A stretch of DNA of 64,000 nt from Thainema sp966674685. Its GTDB lineage: Bacteria > Cyanobacteriota > Cyanobacteriia > Phormidesmidales > Phormidesmidaceae. Made by a program: the position numbers and the translations under genes. The notes below the pieces were generated by a model, which saw nothing but the letters and a program-made list of their open reading frames with translations, made no database searches and had not been told where the DNA came from. The DNA is taken from contig CBKWJC010000033.1 in the NCBI GenBank assembly GCA_966674685.1, positions 1 through 64,000 on the forward strand, read 5' to 3'. This document shows positions 1-8,339 of this stretch, one piece after another; the first letter of the stretch is position 1, and the number at the start of each line of letters is the position of its first letter.

Positions 1-84
1 GTGGAGGTTGGGGGTGGAAAGGTTGGGGTTTTTTTTTGGGGGGGGAGAGGGAGGAAGTGGGGGGGGGGGTGGGGGAGGGAGGAT
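1..84. other. G-homopolymer low-complexity window edge
   Basis: The first ~84 bases are almost all G with a few T and A, including runs of 7-11 G, and code for nothing. Nothing else in the window looks like this. It most probably is poor sequence at a contig end (poly-G artefact) rather than biology. Normal sequence resumes just before the egtB stop codon. Confidence 0.6.
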
Positions 85-116
85 GCCACCCAACCACTCC
101 ACTACCTTTTGCTTTT

Positions 117-1385
117 CTAGCGTGCTAATCGAATACAGCTAAACTGCCAGCGAGCATCTGGTGGAAAGAAATTGCGATAGGTGGGGCGCATGTGGCCGGA
201 TGGAGTAACGCAAGAGCCGCCGCGCAGTATCATTTGATTGCACATGAACTTGCCGTTGTACTCACCGACAGCACCAGCAGCAGTGCGAAAGCCGGGGTAA
301 GGTAAATAGCTGCTCTGTGTCCACTCCCAGCCGTCGCCATAGAGCTGATCAATCCTCGTTAATCCCTGAGCCGATTGGGGATGGAGATGATTGGCTGCTA
401 ACAAATTGCCGTGAATGGGGAGACCTGCCGCCGCGACTTCCCACTCAGCTTCCGTGGGTAAGCGACAACCCCGCCAGCGGGCGTAGGCATCAGCCTCAAA
501 AAAGCTGACGTGACAAACAGGTTCGTTCCTGTCTAGAGGACGCAGGCCGCTCAGGGTCATAATCCACCACTGACCATCTCTCTGTTCCCAGTACAGCGGT
601 GTCTGCCATTGCTGTGTCTGTACCGTCTTCCAACCCTCAGAGAGCCAGTACTCCGGCTTTTGATATCCACCTGCTGCAATGAATTCCAGGTATTCACCAT
701 TAGTGACTAACTGATTAGCCAGGGCAAAGTCTTGTAGGTAGACGGTGTGAGCTGGCGTTTCATTATCAAAGGCAAATTCGCTGCCTTGATAACCCAGGGT
801 GTGTAACCCCCCAGCAAATTCAACAAACTGGTGCGATCGCACGTCATAATTCTGACCAACCACCTGCATAGAAGGTCGATAAGCCGGACGCAGCGGATTC
901 GTAGCCAGAATGTGCTTCAGGTCGGTTAGTAGAAGTTCCTGATGCTGCTGCTCATGGTGTAAACCAAGAGTGATGAGATCTGTGACTGGCGCATAATCAG
1001 ATATCTCGAAAAAGAGCGATCGCATTCCTGCATCAACATAGGCACGGTACTGATAAACTTCTGCTACAGTCGGTCGCGACAGCAAACCCCTTTGGGGACG
1101 AGGATGACGTTCACCGACAGCCTCATAGTAAGAATTGAATAAGTAATTGAATTGTGGATGAAAGACTTGGTAGTTGGGCAAATAAGGCTGCAATAGAAAC
1201 GTTTCAAAGAACCAGGTTGTATGCGCTAAGTGCCATTTGGGTGGGCTGACATCGGGCATACTCTGCACCCCGTAGTCTTCAATTGCCAGGGGTTGACAAA
1301 GGGTTTCGCTAAGCTGCCGAACAGTTTGGTACTGCTCATATAAGTCAGGAGTTGAAACGCAAGTGAGAACAGGAGAAAGAGTCAT
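117..1385 (-). CDS. egtB: EgtB-type ergothioneine synthase (DinB + sulfatase-modifying-factor domains)
   Basis: 422 residues, the usual EgtB length. EgtB is a non-haem iron enzyme that joins hercynine to a thiol using O2 on the route to ergothioneine. The N-terminal DinB-like half shows the iron-ligand pattern: WHLAH at 51-55 and HHEQQHQE at 143-150, which contains the HX3HXE signature. The C-terminal formylglycine-enzyme-like half has WEWTQSSY and, near the end, RGGSC..TP..H.RPTYRNFF, typical of EgtB. The start has a GAGGAG site upstream. The partner egtD is not in view and could lie beyond the window edge. A related iron-dependent synthase (e.g. for selenoneine) is the main alternative. Confidence 0.85.
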   Translation of the reverse strand: MTLSPVLTCVSTPDLYEQYQTVRQLSETLCQPLAIEDYGVQSMPDVSPPKWHLAHTTWFFETFLLQPYLPNYQVFHPQFNYLFNSYYEAVGERHPRPQRGLLSRPTVAEVYQYRAYVDAGMRSLFFEISDYAPVTDLITLGLHHEQQHQELLLTDLKHILATNPLRPAYRPSMQVVGQNYDVRSHQFVEFAGGLHTLGYQGSEFAFDNETPAHTVYLQDFALANQLVTNGEYLEFIAAGGYQKPEYWLSEGWKTVQTQQWQTPLYWEQRDGQWWIMTLSGLRPLDRNEPVCHVSFFEADAYARWRGCRLPTEAEWEVAAAGLPIHGNLLAANHLHPQSAQGLTRIDQLYGDGWEWTQSSYLPYPGFRTAAGAVGEYNGKFMCNQMILRGGSCVTPSGHMRPTYRNFFPPDARWQFSCIRLAR

Positions 1386-1696
1386 TACACGGTCTCCTCA
1401 GCGATATGCTGCTGATTGTGACAGACTCATTTTGCGTAGAATGATCGCCAACCTCAAGTTGCCTAATATACCTCTGAAAGATTGATGAAATCGAGTTAAT
1501 GCGCTTCTCAGGTCATTCTCAGTTTCAGCAGTTAGCACACACTTTTTCCCATCACTTGAAAAGAACTGAGAAATTAACAAGCGCAATTTCAGCAATTTCT
1601 TTTGCTATTTATATCGAACATTCAGGTGACTCTAATTTTTCGTTTGAGGCAAGCCATTTAATGAATGCTATCGCCTTACACAAGGAGCCCCTTTTT

Positions 1697-2500
1697 ATGA
1701 AACTTGCAGGAAAAGTTGCCTTGGTAACGGGCAGCAGCCAGGGTATCGGACAAGCGATCGCCATTCGCCTGGCAGAAGCGGGAGCCAAGGTGGTGATCAA
1801 CTACCGCTCTCACCCCGAAGGAGCCGATGAAACCCTATCGAAAGTCCGCGCCGCTGGCGGTGAGTGTCACTTGGCAGAAGGCTACTGTGACAACGACAAA
1901 GGCTACAGTGTTGGTGCTGACCTGGGTATGGTCGAAGACGTGCGCCGTTTAATCGCCGAAAGCGTGAACCACTACGGCAGACTAGACGTGCTGGTCAATA
2001 ACGCAGGTATTGAAAAACATGCGCCGTTTTGGGACGTAACGGAAGCCGATTTTGATGCGGTGATGAATGTCAACTTGAAAGGGGTTTTCTTCGCCACTCA
2101 AGCAATGGTACAGCACCTAATTGAAACTCAGCGCCCCGGCAAAATCATCAACATTAGTTCTGTTCACGAAGATTTACCGTTTCCCAACTTTGCCGCTTAC
2201 TGCGCCAGTAAAGGCGGCCTGAAAATGCTGATGCGCGATCTGGCGGTAGAACTCGCGCCCTACGGCATCACAATCAACAACGTGGCTCCCGGTGCGATTG
2301 AAACACCGATTAATACCAAGCTATTGAATGATCCAGAAAAGTTAGGTGCGTTGCTCAAGAACATACCCCTTGGTCGATTGGGACAACCCAAAGACGTGTC
2401 CGGTCTAGTTGAATTTCTGGCCTCCGATGATGCCAACTACATCACGGGCAGCACCTTTTTTGTTGATGGTGGCCTCACCTGGAACTATCAGGAACAGTAG
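1697..2500 (+). CDS. SDR-family oxidoreductase (glucose 1-dehydrogenase-like)
   Basis: 267 residues, a classical short-chain dehydrogenase. The cofactor motif TGSSQGIG is near residue 13, NNAG follows in the middle, and the catalytic Ser and YCASK are present; IETPINTK and the C-terminal GSTFFVDGG are typical. It probably oxidises a sugar or polyol with NAD(P). ATG 1697 is preferred over the open frame starting 66 codons upstream, because AAGGAG lies just before it and the SDR fold begins there. A stretch near residues 61-75 (CDNDKGYSVGADLG) is slightly longer than usual. The aquaporin gene starts 1 nt after its stop, so the two are probably one operon. Confidence 0.88.
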   Translation: MKLAGKVALVTGSSQGIGQAIAIRLAEAGAKVVINYRSHPEGADETLSKVRAAGGECHLAEGYCDNDKGYSVGADLGMVEDVRRLIAESVNHYGRLDVLVNNAGIEKHAPFWDVTEADFDAVMNVNLKGVFFATQAMVQHLIETQRPGKIINISSVHEDLPFPNFAAYCASKGGLKMLMRDLAVELAPYGITINNVAPGAIETPINTKLLNDPEKLGALLKNIPLGRLGQPKDVSGLVEFLASDDANYITGSTFFVDGGLTWNYQEQ

Positions 2501-2501
2501 C

Positions 2502-3299
2502 ATGCTCTCTTCTCTAAAACACCATTGGCTCGAATACCTGATCGAAGCCTGGGGGCTTGGTACCTTCATGGTTTCAGCCGGTAGCTTCGCGACACTGCTG
2601 TTCTATCCAGAATCTCCGGTGTATCCACTCATTCCCAATGGATTTCTGCGGGGATTAGTCATGGGAATAGCAATGGGAATAACTGCGATCGCACTTATTT
2701 ACTCACCCTGGGGTAAGCGATCGGGTGCTCACATGAATCCCGCAGTCACACTGGCTTTCTTTCGTTTGGGTAAGCTTGCACCCTGGGATGCACTGTTTTA
2801 CGTACTGGCTCAGTTTATTGGCGGATTAGTTGGGATTTGGTTGGTCGCAATAGTGCTGCGGACAGCCTTTACCGATTTACCTGTAGGCTATGCCGTGACA
2901 GTGCCGGGTCACTGGGGCTGGCCCGCTGCCCTGGTTGCAGAACTGGTCATGGCTTTTGGACTGATGCTAATGGTGCTGATTGTCTCCAACCATAAGCATG
3001 GGTCTCCGTTCACAGGTGTTTTGGCTGGTCTGCTGGTAGCCACCTATATCACCCTCGCCGCACCCATTTCAGGCATGAGCATCAATCCCGCTCGCAGCTT
3101 TGCTTCCGCTTTCCCCGCCCACGTTTGGACAGCCTTCTGGATCTACTATTTTGCGCCCCCGCTAGCCATGCTGGCCGCAGTTGAACTCTATCTGCACTTC
3201 ACCAAAGCCAACCCCCACAAACTCTGCGGCAAACTCTGTCCCAACTCCGAAACTCCTTGCATCTGCACCCACTGCTGCTGCGACACCCATTACGTCTGA
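2502..3299 (+). CDS. MIP-family aquaporin/glycerol-facilitator channel
   Basis: 265-residue membrane channel with six hydrophobic segments and both NPA boxes (HMNPAVT and SINPARS), the hallmark of the aquaporin family. It passes water or small neutral solutes through the inner membrane. ATG 2502 follows the SDR stop by one base; the longer open frame overlaps the SDR gene and is rejected. The last ~25 residues form a Cys-rich tail (CGKLCP..TPCICTHCCCD) not needed for the pore, possibly a metal-binding or redox-sensitive extension. With the SDR before it and a GMC oxidoreductase after it, a role in handling polyols or sugars is plausible. Confidence 0.88.
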   Translation: MLSSLKHHWLEYLIEAWGLGTFMVSAGSFATLLFYPESPVYPLIPNGFLRGLVMGIAMGITAIALIYSPWGKRSGAHMNPAVTLAFFRLGKLAPWDALFYVLAQFIGGLVGIWLVAIVLRTAFTDLPVGYAVTVPGHWGWPAALVAELVMAFGLMLMVLIVSNHKHGSPFTGVLAGLLVATYITLAAPISGMSINPARSFASAFPAHVWTAFWIYYFAPPLAMLAAVELYLHFTKANPHKLCGKLCPNSETPCICTHCCCDTHYV

Positions 3300-3319
3300 T
3301 GCGTTTTCCAGAGTATCTG

Positions 3320-3347
3320 GTAGGGGCGAATGGCCATTCGCCCCTAC
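3320..3347. repeat. R1 dispersed palindrome (copy 1)
   Basis: A perfect 28-bp palindrome built on GTAGGGGCGAATGG and its complement, followed by GTAACG. The same unit recurs at 8998 (inside a gene), 49149 and 60399, with a derived form at 60309. It sits between the aquaporin and GMC genes, where it could form an RNA hairpin. Confidence 0.85.
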
Positions 3348-3384
3348 GTAACGCTCCCTCACTCCTTACTCCTCACCCCTTACT

Positions 3385-4944
3385 ATGAACCACTACGACA
3401 TCATCATCATCGGCACGGGTGCTGGCGGCGGCACTCTAGCCTATCGCCTTGCCTTCACTGGCAAACGGATTCTGGTTATCGAACGTGGCCCATTTCTACC
3501 CCGCGAAAAGCAGAATTGGGATACCAAGACCGTCTTCAACTCGAACCGCTATCACAATGATGAAGTATGGTACGACCGGGATGGCAACGAGCTGCATCCT
3601 GGCATGAGCTACTTCGTTGGTGGCAACACAAAAGTCTATGGCGCGGCGCTCTTTCGCCTGCGGGAACGCGATTTTGAGAAGTACACCCACCGAGATGGTA
3701 TTTCTCCCGCATGGCCACTGAAGTACCGGGATTTCGAACCGTACTACACCCAGGCAGAAGAACTCTACCAGGTGCATGGTCGCCAGGGAGATGACCCCAC
3801 TGAGCCACCCCGCAGCCGCGACTACTTCTACCCTGCCATCAGCCACGAACCTCGGATTGAGGAGGTTTCAGAGATGCTAAAGGCGCAGGGATTGAATCCG
3901 TATCACACACCCGTTGGCATTCACTTGAATGAGGCTCAGCGCTATCTGAGCCAGTGTATTCGCTGCAATACCTGTGATGGGTTTCCCTGTTTGATCCAGG
4001 CCAAATCAGATGCCGAAATCAGCGCGGTGCGTCCAGCGATGGCTCAGGATAACGTTACGCTGCTGACAGAAGCTAAGGTGCTGAAGCTGCACACCAGTGC
4101 ATCGGGACGGGAAGTGACTGGCGTCGAAGTGGCAGTCGGCGGAGCAACACAGGTCTTCTCAGCCGATATTGTTGCTGTCGCTTGCGGAGCCATTAACTCA
4201 TCCGTTCTACTGTTGGAATCAGCGAATGATAAGCATCCGAACGGGCTAGCTAATAGCTCTGGATTGGTTGGGCGCAACTTTATGAAGCATGTGCTCGGCT
4301 CTATCATCGGCGTCACCAAGCAGCCCAATCCGACGCTGTTCCAAAAGACGCTTTCTATTAATGACTTTTACTGGGGAGAAGACGGCTACGAGTTTCCCCT
4401 GGGTCAAATTCAAACTCTGGGCAAAGTCAATACAGACATGCTGGAGGGCAATGCGGCAGAGTATGCGCCCCTAACACCGGAGGACGTGGCAACCCATTCA
4501 ATTGACTGGTGGCTGACGGTGGAAGATTTGCCTGATCCCAATAATCAAATTCGAGTGGATGGAAACCGCATCGTTCTTGACTATCACGAAAATAATTCGG
4601 AACCCTATGCTCGACTAGAACAGCGTTGGATTGAGACGATTAAATCCATTGATTGCGGCGACAGTATTCTGCCCAACTGCTCTTACTTCGTCAAAGGTGG
4701 CGCAAAGACTTACTTCACGGGCAAGTTACCGCTAGACGGAGTCGGGCATCAGGTGGGCACCTGCAAGTTTGGCGAAGATCCGGCTACAGCGGTCTTGGAT
4801 TTGACCTGCCGCACTCATGATGTAGACAACCTCTATGTGGTGGACGGCAGCTTTTTCTGCTCCAGCGGGGCCGTCAATCCAACGCTCACGATTATTGCCA
4901 ATGCCCTGCGAGTGGGTGACATTATCGCTGAACGACTGGGATAG
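3385..4944 (+). CDS. GMC-family FAD-dependent oxidoreductase
   Basis: 519 residues. The N-terminal Rossmann motif DIIIIGTGAGGGTLA binds FAD. The GMC C-terminus carries the catalytic pair: His455 in HQVGTCKFG and Asn498 in AVNPTLTI. These enzymes oxidise alcohols or sugars. A CIRCNTCDGFPC cluster in the middle could be a metal or redox site and is seen in a subset of bacterial GMC proteins. The gene lies 85 bp after the aquaporin with a palindrome between them, and is probably functionally linked to the SDR and channel. Substrate cannot be told from sequence. Confidence 0.85.
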   Translation: MNHYDIIIIGTGAGGGTLAYRLAFTGKRILVIERGPFLPREKQNWDTKTVFNSNRYHNDEVWYDRDGNELHPGMSYFVGGNTKVYGAALFRLRERDFEKYTHRDGISPAWPLKYRDFEPYYTQAEELYQVHGRQGDDPTEPPRSRDYFYPAISHEPRIEEVSEMLKAQGLNPYHTPVGIHLNEAQRYLSQCIRCNTCDGFPCLIQAKSDAEISAVRPAMAQDNVTLLTEAKVLKLHTSASGREVTGVEVAVGGATQVFSADIVAVACGAINSSVLLLESANDKHPNGLANSSGLVGRNFMKHVLGSIIGVTKQPNPTLFQKTLSINDFYWGEDGYEFPLGQIQTLGKVNTDMLEGNAAEYAPLTPEDVATHSIDWWLTVEDLPDPNNQIRVDGNRIVLDYHENNSEPYARLEQRWIETIKSIDCGDSILPNCSYFVKGGAKTYFTGKLPLDGVGHQVGTCKFGEDPATAVLDLTCRTHDVDNLYVVDGSFFCSSGAVNPTLTIIANALRVGDIIAERLG

Positions 4945-5225
4945 CTCAGTTGAGCAAACCCTTTGCCTGTTGGGTTTCGCATTGCTCAACCCAATCTACG
5001 TAACTACGAGCAGACGCCGACCAACCCAACCTAATCAATAGAAATCATAGACGTTTCGCGTTACTCAACCCAACCTACGTAACTACGAGGGTCGGTAGGG
5101 TAGGCACTGCCCACTAACCCTAGACTGTTATGGACAACACTTAGATCCGTTTACCTAAAGGTTTGAACGGGTGGGCGGTGCCCACCCTACAGAAATTCTA
5201 AGCACTGATAAGGAGATATTCCCCC
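4945..5225. repeat. Spacer with two 'TTGGGTTTCGC..CTCAACCCAA' repeats and a GGGTGGGC palindrome
   Basis: The spacer holds two near-copies (about 4969-5010 and 5050-5090) of a unit in which a TTGGGTTTCG-like arm faces CTCAACCCAA, each followed by CTACGTAACTACGAG. A third relative lies near 33022-33062. After them come GTAGGGTAGGCACTGCCCAC (5096) and the palindrome GGGTGGGC/GCCCACCC (about 5168-5190). No gene is visible until the next start codon at 5226, preceded by AAGGAG. Confidence 0.7.
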
Positions 5226-6029
5226 ATGAGCTTGAAAGACTTGATACCCCATCGGATTCAGTTGCACTATGCGATTCAATTTATTGCGGCTACAGGGATG
5301 GCGTTGGCAGAACCGAAACCTGACGGTAGCCAAATGACGTTGGATTGGGATGCTGATTTGAATGGTTTTGTTGGCCAGAAAATTTCTGGAACTTCCATTC
5401 AGGTAGCCTTACTCCCCCAAACATTAACCAGCTTAATTTTGCAAAATCACAAGTCCGTCGCGGCTCTATCTCTGATCGGCAAAACAATGGCTGAGTCACT
5501 AGCTTGGCATCAGGCAGAGCTAGCAAAGCTAGGTATCGCAACCGAAAGCATCAAACTACTGGACTATCCAGCCGATGACTTTCCCGATCATCCCCTCGCT
5601 CGTGGAGCGGTATTTGACGTTGGAGATGATGAAGCGAGGGAAGCAGTAACCGCTTACTACGCCCAAACCCGTCCACTACTAGCAGAGATCATCGCCACTA
5701 ACCCAGCGGCTTCGCCCGTCTATATCTGGCCGCACCACTTCGATATGGCCACGCTGATGACCTATCCCGGTGCAACGGAAGCCGAAACCAAATACCTGGG
5801 GGTCGGACTATCTCCTGGCGATTTTGGCTACGACGAACCTTACTGGTACATCACCCCCTATCCTTATCCCGACGTAGCTAAGTTACCCAAATTGCCAGCA
5901 GGCAGTTGGCACACCGAAGGCTGGGTCGGCGCAGTATTGACCGCTTCCCAAGTAGAGAATGATGCAACTGTCCAAACATTTATCGATGCAGCAGTTGCAG
6001 TTTCTAAGGATGTGTTGGAGGTTGGGTAG
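5226..6029 (+). CDS. DUF5996-like conserved protein
   Basis: 267 residues, no signal peptide and no membrane segment. I relate it tentatively to DUF5996 proteins: a central RPLLAEIIATNPAASPVYIWPHHFD region and FGYDEPYWYITPYPYP are the conserved-looking parts, with His and Tyr-rich motifs. Function is unknown. An AAGGAG site precedes ATG 5226. The secreted VOC protein begins 11 bp after its stop, so both are probably co-transcribed. Confidence 0.65.
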   Translation: MSLKDLIPHRIQLHYAIQFIAATGMALAEPKPDGSQMTLDWDADLNGFVGQKISGTSIQVALLPQTLTSLILQNHKSVAALSLIGKTMAESLAWHQAELAKLGIATESIKLLDYPADDFPDHPLARGAVFDVGDDEAREAVTAYYAQTRPLLAEIIATNPAASPVYIWPHHFDMATLMTYPGATEAETKYLGVGLSPGDFGYDEPYWYITPYPYPDVAKLPKLPAGSWHTEGWVGAVLTASQVENDATVQTFIDAAVAVSKDVLEVG

Positions 6030-6040
6030 GGAGAATCACC

Positions 6041-7132
6041 ATGTTCTTTTCTTCAAAGTGGATTGTGCGATCGCTGTTTTCCCTGACAGCTTGTATCGCG
6101 ATCGCACTGGTTCCCTATACAGGAGGTTGGGCTCAAGTTCCTGCTATCGAGCGTTTATCCACCGTTACTCTTGCTCAAACGCCAACTGCACCAATTACCG
6201 TACAGCAGGTTAGCACGGTGGGCATGACCGTCTCTGACATGGATCAGGCCGTGGAGTTTTATACCGAAGTGCTGGGCTTTCATAAAATCGCTGATATTGA
6301 GGTGTCAGGTGCCGCCTATGAGCAGCTTGAAGGGGTGCGCGGTGCCCAGATGCGAGTGGTGCAGATGCAGCTTGGCAACGAGATCATTGAGCTGACGGAT
6401 TATTTGACCCCGGAGGGTCGCCCGATTCCGCTGGATTCTCGCAGTAACGATCACTGGTTTCAGCACATTGCCATCGTGGTCAGCGATATGGATGCGGCTT
6501 ATCAGCGTCTACAGGCAGCCAAGGTGCAGTTCGTCTCAAACATGCCCCAGACCTTGCCCGACTATCTAACGGCAGCAGCGGGCATCAAAGCCTTCTATTT
6601 CCAAGACCCAGATGGTCATAACCTGGAGGTGATTTACTTTCCTCCCGGCAAGGGCAATCCGCGCTGGCAGGAGCCAACCGACCAACTGTTTTTAGGCATT
6701 GACCATACTGCGATCGCAACTTCTGACACAGCTACCAGCCTCAGTTTCTATCGGGACTTACTAGGACTACAGATTGCAGGCGAAAGCGAAAACTTTGGTA
6801 CTGAACAGGAGCACTTAAACAATGTATTTGGCGCGCATCTGCAAATTACGGGTCTTCGTGCTGCCGCTGGCCCAGGCGTGGAATTTCTCGACTATCTTTC
6901 GCCGCCTGGAGGTCGTCCGATTCCAAATGATGTGCAAGCAAATGACCTGATCCAGTGGCAAACCACCCTGGTAGTGAAGGATGTAGAGATCGCTATGCAG
7001 CAGTTGCAACTGGCTAGCTATGATTTAGTATCGCCTAGGGCGATCACGCTACCGAATACTCGTTTGGGTTTTAGCAAAGCCCTTTTGGTACATGATCCGG
7101 ACGGTCATGTAATGAGAATTGTTGAAAAATAA
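6041..7132 (+). CDS. Exported two-domain VOC (glyoxalase/dioxygenase-fold) protein
   Basis: 363 residues. A signal peptide is visible (residues ~1-31, charged start then a hydrophobic core and GGWAQ), so it is probably periplasmic. Two VOC domains follow, ~60-205 and ~225-360. Each begins with a strand and a 'D-M-x-Q-A-V-E-F-Y' type motif and ends in a DPDGHNLEV or DPDGHVMRI motif supplying a metal ligand. VOC proteins act as glyoxalases, dioxygenases or resistance proteins; the exact reaction cannot be assigned. Export is uncommon for the family. It follows the DUF5996-like gene by 11 bp. Confidence 0.8.
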   Translation: MFFSSKWIVRSLFSLTACIAIALVPYTGGWAQVPAIERLSTVTLAQTPTAPITVQQVSTVGMTVSDMDQAVEFYTEVLGFHKIADIEVSGAAYEQLEGVRGAQMRVVQMQLGNEIIELTDYLTPEGRPIPLDSRSNDHWFQHIAIVVSDMDAAYQRLQAAKVQFVSNMPQTLPDYLTAAAGIKAFYFQDPDGHNLEVIYFPPGKGNPRWQEPTDQLFLGIDHTAIATSDTATSLSFYRDLLGLQIAGESENFGTEQEHLNNVFGAHLQITGLRAAAGPGVEFLDYLSPPGGRPIPNDVQANDLIQWQTTLVVKDVEIAMQQLQLASYDLVSPRAITLPNTRLGFSKALLVHDPDGHVMRIVEK

Positions 7133-7250
7133 GCTGAGTTTTTTCTTAGTTTGGTTTCAGCAGGTTTTAACTTAGCTGGCTCCATTGTTCAGATCGTTCT
7201 CAGTCCATTTCGCTTTAATAAAGCCAATTTCATCACCTAGGAGATTGGCC

Positions 7251-7409
7251 ATGAAACCCCGCAATTTTATCTCCGGTTTAACCTTATTCATCGCAACAAT
7301 GGCGATTACTTACATTGGTGCTTCTCTTGGCGAAAACTCAACCTATCGTTCCTCATCTGGAGCGACGGAACATTCCTCCACACTGCTTGTACAAACCCAT
7401 TCTCCCTGA
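7251..7409 (+). CDS. Small membrane-anchored or exported protein (52 aa)
   Basis: A 52-residue ORF from ATG 7251, preceded by TAGGAG. It has a positively charged N-terminus (MKPRN), one hydrophobic segment (about residues 7-26) and a short Ser/Thr-rich tail. An upstream TTG would lengthen it by 22 residues but has no ribosome site. Not recognised. It lies between the VOC protein and the kinase-like gene on the same strand, 24 bp before the latter. Confidence 0.45.
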   Translation: MKPRNFISGLTLFIATMAITYIGASLGENSTYRSSSGATEHSSTLLVQTHSP

Positions 7410-7433
7410 TTCAAACCATTTTAGGATTCTGCT

Positions 7434-8129
7434 ATGTCTTCTCACGAATCTGCTCTGTTCAAGCCACCCGGACATGACCCGATTGATTTTGCAGATATAG
7501 ATGCGATCGCAACTCTCATCCGCCAAAAACGACCTGAAATTCCCGCTTTCCAAAGCTTACTGGTTGCGATCAGCGGCATTGACGGTTCCGGTAAAGGCTA
7601 TGTTACCGCTCAACTGGTGGAAACCTTGCAGAATCGAGGAATCAATGCTGTATCTATCAATCTGGATGCATGGCACACTCCCCTGAACATTCGCCACAAC
7701 CCCGACAATCCAGCCGAGCACTTTTACCGCAACGCCTTCCGGTTCGAGGAGCTATTTGGCTCTCTAGTCGAACCCCTGCGACAGCAGCGCTCCATCCAGC
7801 TCACCCAAACCCTGTATGGCGTTTCTGGTATTCCCTCCGACCAGACCTATGAGTTTCACGATGTCGATGTCGTGATTTTAGAAGGCATTTTCTTACTGAA
7901 GCAGGAATTGCGTCACCACTACGACCTCACCTTCTGGATTGATTGCACCTTTGAAACCGCGCTAGAGCGAGCTTTGCAGCGCAATCAGGAAGGACTGCCC
8001 CCAGACGGCATCATCCACGACTACCACACCATCTACTTTCCTGCCGAACGGATACACCTCGCTATCGACGATCCCCATTCAGCCGCCAACGGCATCTACA
8101 CCAACGATCCCCGCCTCGCGAAGGAATGA
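7434..8129 (+). CDS. Uridine-kinase-like P-loop phosphotransferase
   Basis: 231 residues. A Walker A loop GIDGSGKGY is at ~48-56 and a DAWHTPLN segment follows, with DVVILEGIFLL as the Walker B-like strand, then FETALERALQRN. This is the pattern of the uridine kinase / phosphoribulokinase superfamily, which phosphorylates nucleosides or sugar alcohols with ATP. Substrate is not evident. It precedes the GH63-type glycosidase by 210 bp of C-rich spacer. Confidence 0.75.
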   Translation: MSSHESALFKPPGHDPIDFADIDAIATLIRQKRPEIPAFQSLLVAISGIDGSGKGYVTAQLVETLQNRGINAVSINLDAWHTPLNIRHNPDNPAEHFYRNAFRFEELFGSLVEPLRQQRSIQLTQTLYGVSGIPSDQTYEFHDVDVVILEGIFLLKQELRHHYDLTFWIDCTFETALERALQRNQEGLPPDGIIHDYHTIYFPAERIHLAIDDPHSAANGIYTNDPRLAKE

Positions 8130-8339
8130 TAGAACTTCACCCAATCCCCCTATCACTCCTCTACATCTCCACTCTCCTACTCCCCACCCATCACCTACTA
8201 ATACCCATTCCCTGAACTGAGGCGATAAAGGAAGCTCCCTTGCTACCCCGCCCCGATGCTCAAGCCATATTTGTAGCGCCATCAACAGACGGTATAGCTC
8301 CCTCACTCCTCACTCCTCACTCCTCACCCTCCCCTAACC

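Noticed and set aside
1499..1696. 66-codon N-terminal extension of the SDR protein
   Set aside because: No ribosome site at 1499, low-complexity content, and the SDR fold starts at ATG 1697, which has AAGGAG before it.
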